DNA of 64,000 nt, taken from NCBI GenBank assembly GCA_965224845.1, contig CBDDAJ010000026.1, positions 434,001 through 498,000 of the forward strand, in the 5' to 3' direction. The DNA comes from Wocania_A sp965224845 (GTDB lineage: Bacteria; Bacteroidota; Bacteroidia; Flavobacteriales; Flavobacteriaceae). The translations under genes and the position numbers were made by a program. Under the pieces are notes generated by a model that did no database searches, was not told where the DNA came from, and worked only from the letters and a program-made list of their open reading frames with translations. Below, one piece after another: positions 27,625-36,546 of the stretch; the stretch's first letter is position 1, and each line of letters opens with the position of its first letter.

Positions 27625-27735
27625 CTGTTTTATGTTTAATAACTGCTGTGAAGCATCAATTTGTTGATTGTAAATCTAACAGAAATAAAACAGAATCTCA
27701 CTTTTTATATGTAAATGTATTTATTAGGCAGGAGC

Positions 27736-28164
27736 TTACCCGTTTTTCTTTAATAAGATATCCAATTCAAAATATTTGTTTGTCATGGTACTTAGGGCAA
27801 AAGCACTTGCAGCTGCTGCTAGTACAGAGTAATCAAATACACCTTTTATTCCAGTTGAAAAAGCCATGGCTAAAGCAAAACTTAGTATAAGAAAACCACT
27901 AAGTTTTGCAAAAAGTTCTGTTTTGTAACCTATAATGAGGCAGCAGGCAAAAATGACTTCGGCAATGGTAGCGATGCTTCCTATGGTAGGAATTAAAGGT
28001 TCTGGTACAAGCGGGTTTATTAAGGCAGTATATTCTAAAAAAGCGTCCCAGCTATACCAGGTCGAAACGTCTTTAGGCCAATATCCAAATCTATCTGCAA
28101 CAGCAGAAATAAAACCCAGACTTATGGCCATCCTTAAAAACAGTTTTATACTTTTTTCCTGCAT
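27736..28164 (-). CDS. DoxX-family membrane protein
   Basis: A 142-aa protein with four transmembrane segments. AISLGFISAVADRFGYW, AEVIFACCLIIGYKTELFAK and LSGFLILSFALAMAFSTG match the DoxX/DoxD group. Members are linked to thiosulfate:quinone oxidoreductase subunits or to redox-stress proteins, but most have no known activity. It starts 3 bp after the stop of the AhpD-like gene, so the two form a pair. Confidence 0.82.
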   Translation of the reverse strand: MQEKSIKLFLRMAISLGFISAVADRFGYWPKDVSTWYSWDAFLEYTALINPLVPEPLIPTIGSIATIAEVIFACCLIIGYKTELFAKLSGFLILSFALAMAFSTGIKGVFDYSVLAAAASAFALSTMTNKYFELDILLKKNG

Positions 28165-28167
28165 GGT

Positions 28168-28620
28168 TTATGGTGTTACTTTATAATGCCCCGGAGTAAA
28201 TTGAAATACTTTCATCAATCTATTCCACGTGTTTATTTGTGTAATTGCTAATGTTAAGTAAGCTATATCTTGTTTACTAAAATATTCTAAAAGCGGATTG
28301 TAGATATCGTCAGATATTGGCGCTCTGTTTAGTTGCGTTACAGAATCAGCATATTTTAAAACGATACGTTCTTTTTTTGAGAAATATGGCGTTTCTTCCC
28401 AAACACAAAGCGAAGATAAACGCAGTTCGGTTTCGCCCGCATGCTTTAATTCTTTATAATGCATGTCTACACAATAGGCACAACCGTTTTCTTGAGAAAT
28501 TCTAAGTTTTACGAGTTCTAATAATAGGGTTTCTAAAGGAGATTGTTTTAAAAACTCTTCAATACCTCTTAATTTGTCAAACACCCCTTGAGGGATATCT
28601 TCATAGCTAATACGTTGCAT
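28168..28620 (-). CDS. Carboxymuconolactone decarboxylase/AhpD-like protein
   Basis: A 150-aa cytoplasmic protein of the AhpD-like fold. The signature is ENGCAYCVDMHYKELKHAGE, with the CxxC-x3-H arrangement (Cys, Cys, His) used by alkylhydroperoxidases. LTLAITQINTWNRLMKVFQF is the typical C-terminal helix. It probably reduces peroxides or serves as a thiol redox protein. It is paired with the DoxX gene downstream, and a Crp-type regulator lies 109 bp upstream in the same direction, so control by that regulator is possible. Confidence 0.87.
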   Translation of the reverse strand: MQRISYEDIPQGVFDKLRGIEEFLKQSPLETLLLELVKLRISQENGCAYCVDMHYKELKHAGETELRLSSLCVWEETPYFSKKERIVLKYADSVTQLNRAPISDDIYNPLLEYFSKQDIAYLTLAITQINTWNRLMKVFQFTPGHYKVTP

Positions 28621-28729
28621 AATTGTTATTATTTTTTAATTATGGAACAAAGGTAGGTTTAGATGTTTTTTTAAAAATTAAGATATCTTAAGAAATAGCA
28701 TTTCGAGATGATCTTTATACTGTTCCCTT

Positions 28730-29296
28730 TTAACCTTTTCTAAGCTCGCTTAAGTATTCTGGTGTAATATCCAGGTACGATGCTATCATATATTGAGGAA
28801 TTCGTTGTGCAAAGGCAGGCAGGCTTTTAATAAAAAAACGGTAGCGTTCTTTGCTACTCATTTTTGCATAAAATTCGTTTTTACGTTCAATGGCAATTAG
28901 CATGTTCTCGGTAGTAATTCTAAAAACACGTTCTAGTTTAGGAAGCTTTTGATAAGCTTTTTCAAGCTGCTCTTTATTGATAGAAAGTACGGTTGTTTCT
29001 TCTAAAGCCTGCATGTATAATAAAGATGGTTTTTCTGTAATGAAACTTTCAAAACTTGTTGTCCACCAATTTTCAATACCAAAATGAATAATGTTTTCAT
29101 GCCCTTTCTTATCAATATTAAAAAGGCGTATCAGCCCTTTAATAATGAAAAACTTGTTTTTACAAATATCGCCTTCCTTTAAAAGAAATTCTTTTTTTTG
29201 AATTGTTTTTGGGGTTAAATAACTATAAAAAGCATCTGTTTCGTGTTTTGAAAAAGAAGTGTATCTATTTAAATAGGTATGTAACTGACTTTTCAT
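28730..29296 (-). CDS. Crp/Fnr-family transcription regulator
   Basis: A 188-aa protein with an N-terminal cyclic-nucleotide-binding-like domain (KKEFLLKEGDICKNKFFIIK, GLIRLFNIDKKGHENIIHFG). A C-terminal helix-turn-helix, IPQYMIASYLDITPEYLSEL, stops soon after the recognition helix, as is usual in this Bacteroidota subgroup. The residues that bind cAMP in Crp are not conserved, so the ligand is unknown. The AhpD-like and DoxX genes lie downstream on the same strand. Upstream, a LETM1-like gene ends 5 bp before its start. Confidence 0.87.
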   Translation of the reverse strand: MKSQLHTYLNRYTSFSKHETDAFYSYLTPKTIQKKEFLLKEGDICKNKFFIIKGLIRLFNIDKKGHENIIHFGIENWWTTSFESFITEKPSLLYMQALEETTVLSINKEQLEKAYQKLPKLERVFRITTENMLIAIERKNEFYAKMSSKERYRFFIKSLPAFAQRIPQYMIASYLDITPEYLSELRKG

Positions 29297-29301
29297 AAAA
29301 G

Positions 29302-30474
29302 TTATTCTTCTATTCTATTATCATCAAAAGCCGATGGTAATAATTTAGGAATAAATTTAACCACTAAAGGAAGTAACAAAGCACCACCTGGTAATAAAAA
29401 TATAGCCAGACTGGGTATAGACTTAAAAATATCTAAAAGCTGTTCCTGCACTTTTTTTTGTTCTTCTTTATTTAAATCCCTGATGGTAGATTGAGAAATA
29501 AGAACCATTAGTTCCTTACTGTCTTTTAACTCTTGGTATAAACGTTTACTGTTTCTTGAAATAAGCTTAGTAACCATTTTACTTGAGTTGTCGTAAAAAC
29601 TTTTTACAATATTTTTAGAGCTTAACAGTGCAATATTATCTTTGTGAATGGTGTAAAATTGATTAACCGATTCTATAGATAGATTGACCTTAGTTGAGCT
29701 TACATTTAAATCGTTACCTAATTTTAAAAGAAACTGCTGCTCATCTTTATCAATGGTACGGTCGCTCCAAGTTGCCATACAAGCCAGATCTAAAATATAC
29801 TGTTTTTCTTGAGGTGTTTTTAAGATGTTAATAGCATCATTATAACTAACATAAGTGTTGTTTTGATACCTTAATGAAGATTCAAAAAGCTTTATTAAAC
29901 TATCGTCATATTGATTTATTATGGTTTTAGATTTTAAAACATCTAAGGAAATAGATTCTATGGTAGCTTCCAGATTCTTTATGTATTCATTCGAAATAGA
30001 TTCATTTTTTAAAAACTCTTGATAGGCTAACACATCAACAAACAATAAGGCGTTAATAATAAAATAATTAAAATTTTTAGTGATGATATTATCATCAATT
30101 TGAATTCGCTTATGGATTATTTTTTCTAATTGATCGCTGGTTTTTTTACCGCCTAAAAGCTCTTGAAAGAACGACATTTTATACTCATTTATACTGGTGT
30201 AAAAGTCTATAACACTGTCTACAAAAGAACGTTTAGAGCTTGAGTTTGTATGCGTATATAAAAGCGTTAAGCATAAGTTGGTTTTACATAGTTCTTCTTC
30301 AGTAAGATCTGTGTTTTTAAAAGTTTGAGCAACAACACTTAAATTACTACCATAAACAAAACCGCAGGTTCTTAAGGCATCATAAAACGCATCTTCTTTA
30401 TAGCTTAAAAAAGCATTGCTTTGAGTAACTTCCTTTAGTAATTTTTTTATCCAACCTTGAGCCGACGGATTCAT
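29302..30474 (-). CDS. LETM1-like protein
   Basis: A 390-aa protein, mostly helical. The C-terminus, AIFLLPGGALLLPLVVKFIP followed by KLLPSAFDD, is the signature of the LETM1-like ribosome-binding-domain region known from mitochondrial LETM1 and from Bacteroidota proteins. The central part (LACMATWSDRTIDKDEQQFL) resembles a TerB-like acidic helical motif. There is one hydrophobic stretch near the end and no signal peptide. The function in bacteria is unknown. It is 5 bp upstream of the Crp-type regulator gene, suggesting one transcript. Confidence 0.7.
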   Translation of the reverse strand: MNPSAQGWIKKLLKEVTQSNAFLSYKEDAFYDALRTCGFVYGSNLSVVAQTFKNTDLTEEELCKTNLCLTLLYTHTNSSSKRSFVDSVIDFYTSINEYKMSFFQELLGGKKTSDQLEKIIHKRIQIDDNIITKNFNYFIINALLFVDVLAYQEFLKNESISNEYIKNLEATIESISLDVLKSKTIINQYDDSLIKLFESSLRYQNNTYVSYNDAINILKTPQEKQYILDLACMATWSDRTIDKDEQQFLLKLGNDLNVSSTKVNLSIESVNQFYTIHKDNIALLSSKNIVKSFYDNSSKMVTKLISRNSKRLYQELKDSKELMVLISQSTIRDLNKEEQKKVQEQLLDIFKSIPSLAIFLLPGGALLLPLVVKFIPKLLPSAFDDNRIEE

Positions 30475-30499
30475 AATGGTTATTTTAGTTTATGTTGTA

Positions 30500-30531
30500 A
30501 AAATAAAAAAGCTGCCTTTATAAGCAGCTTT
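30500..30531 (-). terminator. Rho-independent terminator after the YceI-like gene
   Basis: AAAGCTGC (30508-30515) pairs with GCAGCTTT (30524-30531) around an eight-base loop. On the minus strand the stem is followed by a run of T. It lies about 30 bp beyond the stop of the gene at 30563-31186. Confidence 0.8.
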
Positions 30532-30562
30532 AATTATTAATATATTTTAAAATGAGGTGCTA

Positions 30563-31186
30563 TTAATTTTTACGAAGAAAAGTATTAACTTCAATGGCAA
30601 CATCTTCCCAGGTTTTACTTACGCCATCGGGTCCTTTATGTAAATCAAAGCACACTTTGTTTAATGCTTCTAAGGCCTCTAAAGCATTCCAGTCTTTAAG
30701 ATTCATAGTGCCAGTCATGTTTACCCGCCTTTCATCCGTTATACTAACTGCCAGCGGTACATCATGAGTCATATTATTCATCGTTATTGATGCAACATAA
30801 TTATTATCAATAAACTTAATAGTACCTTTTAAAAATTCTGTGTCTAGCATTGAACCAAAAAACGAAGTCTTTATTTTGGCATCACGGGTATTGGTGGCAT
30901 CATTGGAAAAAAGACTACTTACCGGAATTGAAAAGTTTAAATTATTAAGGGTTTCTTGAGGTGTGGCACCTGTTTTGTTTTCAAACTTTAAAATTTTAAA
31001 CACGCCACTAACGGGCTTTTTATCGGTAGTTTTGTAAGCTGTCCATTTTACAGAAGTCCCTTCAGGTTTAATAACAAATTTTTCAACAGCTACTGCTTCA
31101 TCTTCAGATTTAGTTTCTTTCTTTTCATTCTTACAAGCCAAAAAGCTTAATGCTATGGTGATTAAAAGAACGCTTATTTTTTTCAT
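30563..31186 (-). CDS. YceI-like lipoprotein
   Basis: A 207-aa lipoprotein (MKKISVLLITIALSFLAC, lipobox with Cys18). The mature part matches the YceI lipocalin-like fold: VKWTAYKTTDKKPVSGVFKI, TKIKTS-type stretch RDAKIKTSFFGSMLDTEFLK, and ITMNNMTHDVPLAVSITDE. YceI proteins bind isoprenoid-like lipids in the periplasm; here a role in quinone or lipid handling is only inferred from the family. It diverges from hemN with a 125-bp shared upstream region that holds the Fnr-type site. Confidence 0.85.
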   Translation of the reverse strand: MKKISVLLITIALSFLACKNEKKETKSEDEAVAVEKFVIKPEGTSVKWTAYKTTDKKPVSGVFKILKFENKTGATPQETLNNLNFSIPVSSLFSNDATNTRDAKIKTSFFGSMLDTEFLKGTIKFIDNNYVASITMNNMTHDVPLAVSITDERRVNMTGTMNLKDWNALEALEALNKVCFDLHKGPDGVSKTWEDVAIEVNTFLRKN

Positions 31187-31250
31187 TTTTAATAGTATTT
31201 TTATTGATTCGAAAGTTAAGTTAATAATTAACTAATTGCAAATATTCTAT

Positions 31251-31294
31251 ATGACATATATCATATTTTAAATCTATGCCGTATAGTATTTTTG
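31251..31294 (+). promoter_or_regulatory. Candidate Fnr-type operator and promoter of hemN
   Basis: ATGACATATATCAT (31251-31264) is an inverted repeat. Its centre is 36.5 bp upstream of the last base of TATTTTTG (31287-31294), an exact TAnnTTTG box. Transcription would start near 31298, with the palindrome at about -41, the class-II activator position. HemN is a classic oxygen-limited gene, so an Fnr-like activator is fitting. Confidence 0.7.
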
Positions 31295-31311
31295 TATTAT
31301 AAAAGTTAGGT

Positions 31312-32676
31312 ATGTTAAGCAATTTAGTAAATAAATATAATATTGCAGGACCGCGGTATACCAGTTACCCAACGGTTCCTTATTGGAATAATGAGACATT
31401 TTCTTTAAAAAAATGGAAATCGTCTTTAATAACTTCATTTAATGAAAGTAATTTAAAAGAAGGTATCAGTCTTTATATTCATCTCCCTTTTTGCGAAAGT
31501 TTATGTACATTTTGTGGCTGCAATAAACGTATTACAAAGCAGCATAGTGTAGAGTCTCCTTATATAAATGCAGTTTTAAAAGAATGGGCTTTATATTTAG
31601 AATTGTTTGATGAAAAGCCAATAATTAAAGAAATGCATCTTGGGGGTGGGACGCCTACTTTTTTTAGTCCCGAAAATTTAAAATACCTTATTAATGGTAT
31701 TTTGAAGGCTTCGGAATTAGCTGAAGATTATGAGTTTAGTTTTGAAGGTCATCCCAATAATACAACGCGAGAGCACTTGCAGGCACTTTACGATGTAGGC
31801 TTTAGACGTGTAAGTTACGGTGTGCAGGACTATAATGAAACTGTACAAAAAGCAATACATAGAATTCAGCCTTTAGAAAATGTAAAACGAGCCACAGAAT
31901 TAGCAAGAGAAATTGGATATACCTCTGTGGGGCATGATATTATTTTTGGCTTACCATTTCAAACTTTAAATCATGTAAAAGAAACTATATTACAAACAAA
32001 AGCATTGCTTCCGGACCGGTTGGCTTTTTATAGTTATGCACATGTGCCTTGGATAAAAGGCAATGGACAACGCGGTTTTAAAGATACAGACCTGCCATCG
32101 GCCGAATTGAAAAGAGCTCAATACGAATTAGGGAAAGCCTTACTTGCCAAAGTGGGCTACCATGAAATAGGAATGGATCATTTTGCTTTAACTACAGATA
32201 GTCTTTATCAATCTATGGAACATGGTGATTTGCATAGAAATTTTATGGGATACACTGCTTCTAAAACTCAAGCTATGATTGGGTTGGGCGTATCTTCTAT
32301 TAGTGATAGTTGGTATGGTTTTGCTCAAAATGTTAAGGGTATTGAAGCGTATTATCATTTAATAAGTGAAGGCATCATTCCAGTATATAGAGGGCACATT
32401 TTAAATGAAGAAGATTTAGTTATAAGAAAACATATTCTTAATTTAATGTGTCAATTTAAAACTGCTTGGACCAAAGATCATCTTTATTTTAAAGAGCTAC
32501 CAGAAGCACTAATACGTTTAAAAGAAATGGAGACCGATGGCTTACTTAATATAAACTCAAATAGTATTGAAGTAACTAAAGCCGGACAACCTTTTGTTAG
32601 AAATATATGTATGGCTTTTGATGTATTATTACAACGAAAACAGCCTGATGTACAGTTGTTTTCTATGACTGTTTAA
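31312..32676 (+). CDS. hemN: Oxygen-independent coproporphyrinogen III oxidase
   Basis: Radical-SAM enzyme that converts coproporphyrinogen III to protoporphyrinogen IX without oxygen, in haem synthesis. The 4Fe-4S motif is FCESLCTFCGC (C-x3-C-x2-C) near residue 60, preceded by YIHLPF. RYTSYPTVPYW near the start and GGGTPTFFSPENL are conserved in HemN. Length 454 aa is normal and no signal peptide is present. A universal stress protein follows after 18 bp. The promoter carries the same palindrome as the cbb3 genes, consistent with induction at low oxygen to supply haem for the high-affinity oxidase. Confidence 0.95.
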   Translation: MLSNLVNKYNIAGPRYTSYPTVPYWNNETFSLKKWKSSLITSFNESNLKEGISLYIHLPFCESLCTFCGCNKRITKQHSVESPYINAVLKEWALYLELFDEKPIIKEMHLGGGTPTFFSPENLKYLINGILKASELAEDYEFSFEGHPNNTTREHLQALYDVGFRRVSYGVQDYNETVQKAIHRIQPLENVKRATELAREIGYTSVGHDIIFGLPFQTLNHVKETILQTKALLPDRLAFYSYAHVPWIKGNGQRGFKDTDLPSAELKRAQYELGKALLAKVGYHEIGMDHFALTTDSLYQSMEHGDLHRNFMGYTASKTQAMIGLGVSSISDSWYGFAQNVKGIEAYYHLISEGIIPVYRGHILNEEDLVIRKHILNLMCQFKTAWTKDHLYFKELPEALIRLKEMETDGLLNINSNSIEVTKAGQPFVRNICMAFDVLLQRKQPDVQLFSMTV

Positions 32677-32694
32677 CCTTAAAACACTAAAACC

Positions 32695-33528
32695 ATGAAA
32701 AGAATTATTGTACCCATAGATTTTTCTGAACATTCAGAATTTGCATTAAAAGCAGCTGCAAAATTAGCAAAGAAAAACAATGCCGAATTATTAGTATTGC
32801 ATATGTTAGAAATGTCTGACATTATGTTAAATGCAACAGATGGATTGCAAAACCAAAAGGCTGCATTCTTTTTTAAGTTGGCAGAGCAAAAATTTAATGA
32901 CTTTCTTGATAAAGATTACTTAAAGGAAGTAAAAGTAACTCCGATAGTTAAGCACTTTAAAGTGTTTAGTGAAGTAAATGATGTGGCGCTAAAACACGAT
33001 GCAGACCTAATTGTAATGGGATCTCACGGAGCAAGTGGAGTCAAGGAGTTTTTTATAGGATCTAATACAGAGCGAGTGGTTCGCAACGCAGATATTCCTG
33101 TTTTAGTTGTTAAAAATGATTTAAATCAAATAGATTTTCAGGATGTAGTTTTTGCTTGTGATTTCTCAGAGGATTCAATAAAAGCCTATTTAAATGCTAT
33201 TAAGTTATTTGATAAGATGGGGTCTAAAGTGTCTTTGGTTTATGTGAATTTGCCAAACGATAGATTTAAAAACTCATTAGAAATAGAACGTCTTGTCGTT
33301 AACTTTTTTACTAAAGCTGATAGAAGTTTAGATAAAATGAAAGATGTACATTACGTCTCTGATTATACGGTTGAAGATGGTATTTTAAACTTTTCTATAA
33401 AGATGGGAGCAGATTTAATTGCTGTGCCTACACACGGCAGAAAAGGCTTATCTCATTTCTTTCAAGGTAGTGTAGGAGAAGATGTCGCAAACCATTCAAC
33501 TCTACCAGTTATTACGTTTAAGATTTAG
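32695..33528 (+). CDS. Universal stress protein, two UspA domains
   Basis: A 277-aa cytoplasmic protein of two tandem Usp domains. The first starts KRIIVPIDFSEHSEFALKAA and carries the ATP-binding pattern G-x2-G-x9-G in MGSHGASGVKEFFIGSNTER. The second ends VPTHGRKGLSHFFQGSVGED. Both therefore look able to bind nucleotide. Its start lies 18 bp after hemN, so it is probably expressed with it under low oxygen, as Usp genes often are in other bacteria. A terminator follows. Confidence 0.9.
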   Translation: MKRIIVPIDFSEHSEFALKAAAKLAKKNNAELLVLHMLEMSDIMLNATDGLQNQKAAFFFKLAEQKFNDFLDKDYLKEVKVTPIVKHFKVFSEVNDVALKHDADLIVMGSHGASGVKEFFIGSNTERVVRNADIPVLVVKNDLNQIDFQDVVFACDFSEDSIKAYLNAIKLFDKMGSKVSLVYVNLPNDRFKNSLEIERLVVNFFTKADRSLDKMKDVHYVSDYTVEDGILNFSIKMGADLIAVPTHGRKGLSHFFQGSVGEDVANHSTLPVITFKI

Positions 33529-33591
33529 TTAGTATGATATCTTATACCATTTCTAATTTAATTTCAAGCAAGAACCGGTATTATAGAATCT

Positions 33592-33624
33592 AAGGGAATA
33601 ATAGAGGTATTGTTCCCTTTTTTA
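33592..33624. terminator. Terminator between usp and tauE
   Basis: AAGGGAA (33592-33598) pairs with TTCCCTT (33613-33619) around a 14-base loop and is followed by a T run on the plus strand. It lies between the ends of convergent genes and mainly serves usp. Confidence 0.7.
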
Positions 33625-33646
33625 TTAACTATTTTAAATAAAATGG

Positions 33647-34349
33647 TTAGTGACAGTCTATGGCACTGGAAGTGATTTCGGTAATTGGAGCAGGAGACAG
33701 ATAAGGAATATCTAAACCTAAGCCTCTTACAATAAATAATAATCCAATTACAATAACAAAAACAGGAATAGCTTTCTGGATGCGCTGCTTTATAGTGGCG
33801 TTTAAAAATTTGCCTAAATAAATGGCCGATGTCATAAGCGGAATAGTCCCTAAACCAAATAACATCATATATAAGCTACCCTGAAGAGCGTTTACAGATG
33901 TTACAGATGCAAAAACAGCCATATAAACCAAGCCGCAAGGTAAAAAACCCATTTAAAAATCCAATAGTTAAGAAGGTATCAGGCGTTTTCTTTTTTAAGG
34001 CTTTGCCTAGTGCAGACTTTACTTTAGATACTGCTTTATAAATGGGTTTTGAGAAGTTATACTTATTAAAAGTTTGTACAGGAATTAACACCACAACGAT
34101 CATTATAACCCCTATTATAATGGATAATTGTTGTTGCACCCCAAAAATATACAGGCTTTTACCAACCAAACCAAAAATGAATCCAATTAGGCTATAAGCC
34201 AATAATCTGCCAAAATGATAAATTGAAATCTGGATTACTTTTTTAGTAGAATTACTTCTGTCTACAGGTAGCATAAAAGCAATAGGACCACACATGCCTA
34301 TGCAATGAAAACTTCCTAAAAGACCCAATATTATGGCAGACCAAAGCAT
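33647..34349 (-). pseudogene. Sulfite exporter TauE/SafE-family (CcoS-operon type) membrane protein, one frameshift
   Basis: Polytopic membrane protein at the end of the cbb3 cluster. The first frame (34349 down) begins MLWSAIILGLLGSFHCIGMC and runs to GFLNGFF. The second frame resumes with GFLPCGLVYMAVFASVTSVN and ends at 33647. Deleting one T of a T6 run near 33942-33947 joins them as NGFLPCGL, the conserved motif of this family. The repaired protein is about 233 aa with six helices. In proteobacteria the related CcoA/SenC-neighbour or CopZ-like 'biogenesis' protein of this family is tied to cytochrome oxidase metal supply; the link here is by position. Confidence 0.82.
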
Positions 34350-34361
34350 TATTTATTTTGT

Positions 34362-34493
34362 GAGGTTATCGCAGTCGGGACCTCTTTTACTTTTTTATGA
34401 TTATTATTTTTATTAACCTCTCGATAAACTGCGTTCGCTACTTTTAATAAAAATATATTTTATTTCTGTACTGCTAGAGGTGACATTGCAGTC
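34362..34493. repeat. Degenerate palindromic repeats between ccoH and tauE
   Basis: The 142-bp gap between ccoH and tauE has no gene. GAGGTTATCGCAGTCGGGAC (34362-34381) continues to CCTC at 34384 and has GAGGT/ACCTC ends. AACCTCTCGATAAACTGCG (from 34415) and AGAGGTGACATTGCAGT (34476-34492) form a second pair with complementary ends. The CGCAGTCG and CTCGATA cores resemble the repeat that entered purL at 61154-61200. Confidence 0.5.
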
Positions 34494-34942
34494 AATTAAT
34501 ACACAATTTCTTTTTGTATAAATACGATTTTCCGTTATATTGCCAATCAACTTTAATGTTCCAGCGACCATCTAATAAACGTTTGTCAGGTATGAGCAAA
34601 TTATGGTTTGACAGTGAAATAGCAGTTTCAAAGTCAAATTGCTTATTAGATGGTCTATATAGGAACACTTTTCCTGTTATGCTATTAATCTTTAGGGATT
34701 CAGGAAATATTATAACGATGCCTTCAGGTGTTTTTTTCCATTCAATGTTAGTCTCTAAAGCATTAGCATTTTTTCTGTTTGTCAATATCATTTTGAAACT
34801 CTAGTTCTTGTTTATAATAATCTTCAGTTACTAAATCATGGTCGTATTTAGTGTCAGTATGCATGCTAACAATAAAATACATGATAAAGCCAATAAAACC
34901 AATGAAAGCTAAGACAATACCTGTTCCCCAATTAAACTTCAT
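34492..34942 (-). pseudogene. ccoH: FixH/CcoH cbb3 assembly protein, one frameshift
   Basis: FixH/CcoH is a single-span membrane protein required for cbb3 oxidase assembly. Frame one starts MKFNWGTGIVLAFIGFIGFI and includes DHDLVTEDYYKQELEFQND, the conserved FixH segment. It then stops. Frame two resumes NANALETNIEWKKTPEGIVI and runs to the stop at 34492. Removing one A from the A6 run near 34775 restores about 150 aa. The ORF from 34960 adds six residues; ATG 34942 gives the normal family start. The gene follows ccoG by about 80 bp. Confidence 0.85.
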
Positions 34943-35024
34943 AATCTTTATTTTTATCATCCTGAATATATGTTACAGGATATTATATTAGTATTCTTTT
35001 TTTATTTCACCCAGCACCCAGCAT

Positions 35025-36453
35025 CTAATTATAGCTTCTAGGGGCTAAAAAACTAACCGTTGTTGTTTCAATTAATTTTTCACCACTGTATACATCAATA
35101 GTCAGTTTATTTTTATCACCTTTTAAGTCGTTTTTATCTACTTCAATAAACAAAGTGCCTTCGGCTAGTCCTTCTTTGGGCACTGTAAAATTATTTGTAG
35201 CCGAAACCAATTTAATTTCGCCTTTATATTTTCTAAGTTTTAAAGCTTACATTTTCAATGGTTCTCGACGTTTTATTTACTAATTTGTATGTAAAAACAT
35301 TGCTAATAATAGTCCCTTCTTTATGTTCGTACAATTGCCCTGGTAAACGCAATACTCTGGCTTCTACATCATTTCTAAGTAATAGCATACCTGTTAAAAC
35401 ACCTATAAGAATTACAAGAACAGCTATATAACCTTTCATTCTAGCGGTTAAGCTTAAAGGTTTCTTTTTTCTCTATTTCGTTTTCACTGGCATATCTAAT
35501 CAAGCCTTTTGGTAAATTGATGCTTTCCATAATATGGTCGCATTCATCAATACAGGCTGTACAATTTACACATTCTAATTGCGTACCATTTCTAATATCT
35601 ATATTAGTAGGGCATACGTGTACACACTGTAAACAGTCGATGCAATCGCCATGACCAAGAGCTTTTCGGTCCTCATTTTTTCTAAACTTTTTTCTACCGC
35701 TTTCACCTTCACCTCGCTTATGATCATAAGCAACTACTATAGATTTATTATCCAGTAATACACCTTGTAGGCGCCCATAAGGACACGCAATAATACACAC
35801 TTGTTCTCTAAACCAGGCAAATACAAAATAGAATACGGCAGTAAAAATAATAAGCGGAAGTAAGGTACTTAAATGCTCTAAAGGCCCGTCAGTAATATAC
35901 TTTATAAGTTTATCGCTTCCTATTAAATAGGCAAGAAAAACATTAGCAATTAAAAAAGAAATCACTAAAAACACAAACCATTTTAAAAGGCGTTTTTTAA
36001 TTTTTTCAGCATTCCATTTTTGTCTGTCTAATTTTCGTTGTTTGTTTCTATCACCATCAATCCAATATTCAATGCGTCTAAAAACCATTTCCATAAAAAT
36101 GGTTTGTGGACAAATCCAACCACAAAAAATACGACCAAACCCTACGGTAAAAAGCGCAATAAAAATAACTCCAATGATCATTGAAATAACAAACAAATGG
36201 AAATCTTGTGGCCAAAATGGGAAAACCAAAAATATTGTAACGGCGCTCTAAAATATTAAACATTAAGAACTGATTCCCGTTAATTTTTATAAAAGGCGCA
36301 GTGAATAAAAAAGCAAGTAAAATATAACTTACTACTTTACGCTTTTGGTAAAACTTACCACTTGGTTTTTTTGGGATATACCCAAGCACGTTTCCCTTCT
36401 TCGTTGATGGTGCCTATTGAGTCTCTAAACGATTCGTTTTTTGGTGCTTCCAA
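35025..36453 (-). pseudogene. ccoG: CcoG/FixG/RdxA ferredoxin-type cbb3 assembly protein, four frameshifts
   Basis: CcoG is a membrane 4Fe-4S protein involved in copper reduction during cbb3 assembly. The pieces, in order, are EAPKNESFRDSIGTINEEGK from a probable TTG at 36453; SYILLAFLFTAPFIKINGNQ; PFWPQDFHLFVISMIIGV with GRIFCGWICPQ; and the ferredoxin part CIDCLQCVHVCPTNIDIRNG with CVNCTACIDECD. They end in the C-terminal Ig-like domain (MKGYIAVLVILIG to FLAPRSYN). Each break is fixed by removing one base: A7 near 36370, C3 near 36228, A6 near 35465 and A4 near 35246. The repaired protein is about 475 aa, the usual size. Confidence 0.88.
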
Positions 36454-36508
36454 AATAGTCTGTTGTTAATCAGTTTATACCGGGGTAGACTTAATTTGTT
36501 TAATCAAA

Positions 36509-36537
36509 ACCTACAAGATATAAAATACCTTGTAGGT
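36509..36537 (-). terminator. Hairpin between ccoP and ccoG
   Basis: ACCTACAAG and CTTGTAGGT (36509-36517 with 36529-36537) form a 9-bp stem with an 11-base loop, followed on the minus strand by TTTTG. The weak T run suggests partial termination or mRNA processing, which would lower expression of the assembly genes below that of the oxidase subunits. Confidence 0.55.
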
Positions 36538-36546
36538 CGATTGATA

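Noticed and set aside
36042..36251. Plus-strand frames within ccoG and other cco genes
   Set aside because: They are shadows of the minus-strand genes; the minus-strand pieces match the cbb3 assembly proteins.
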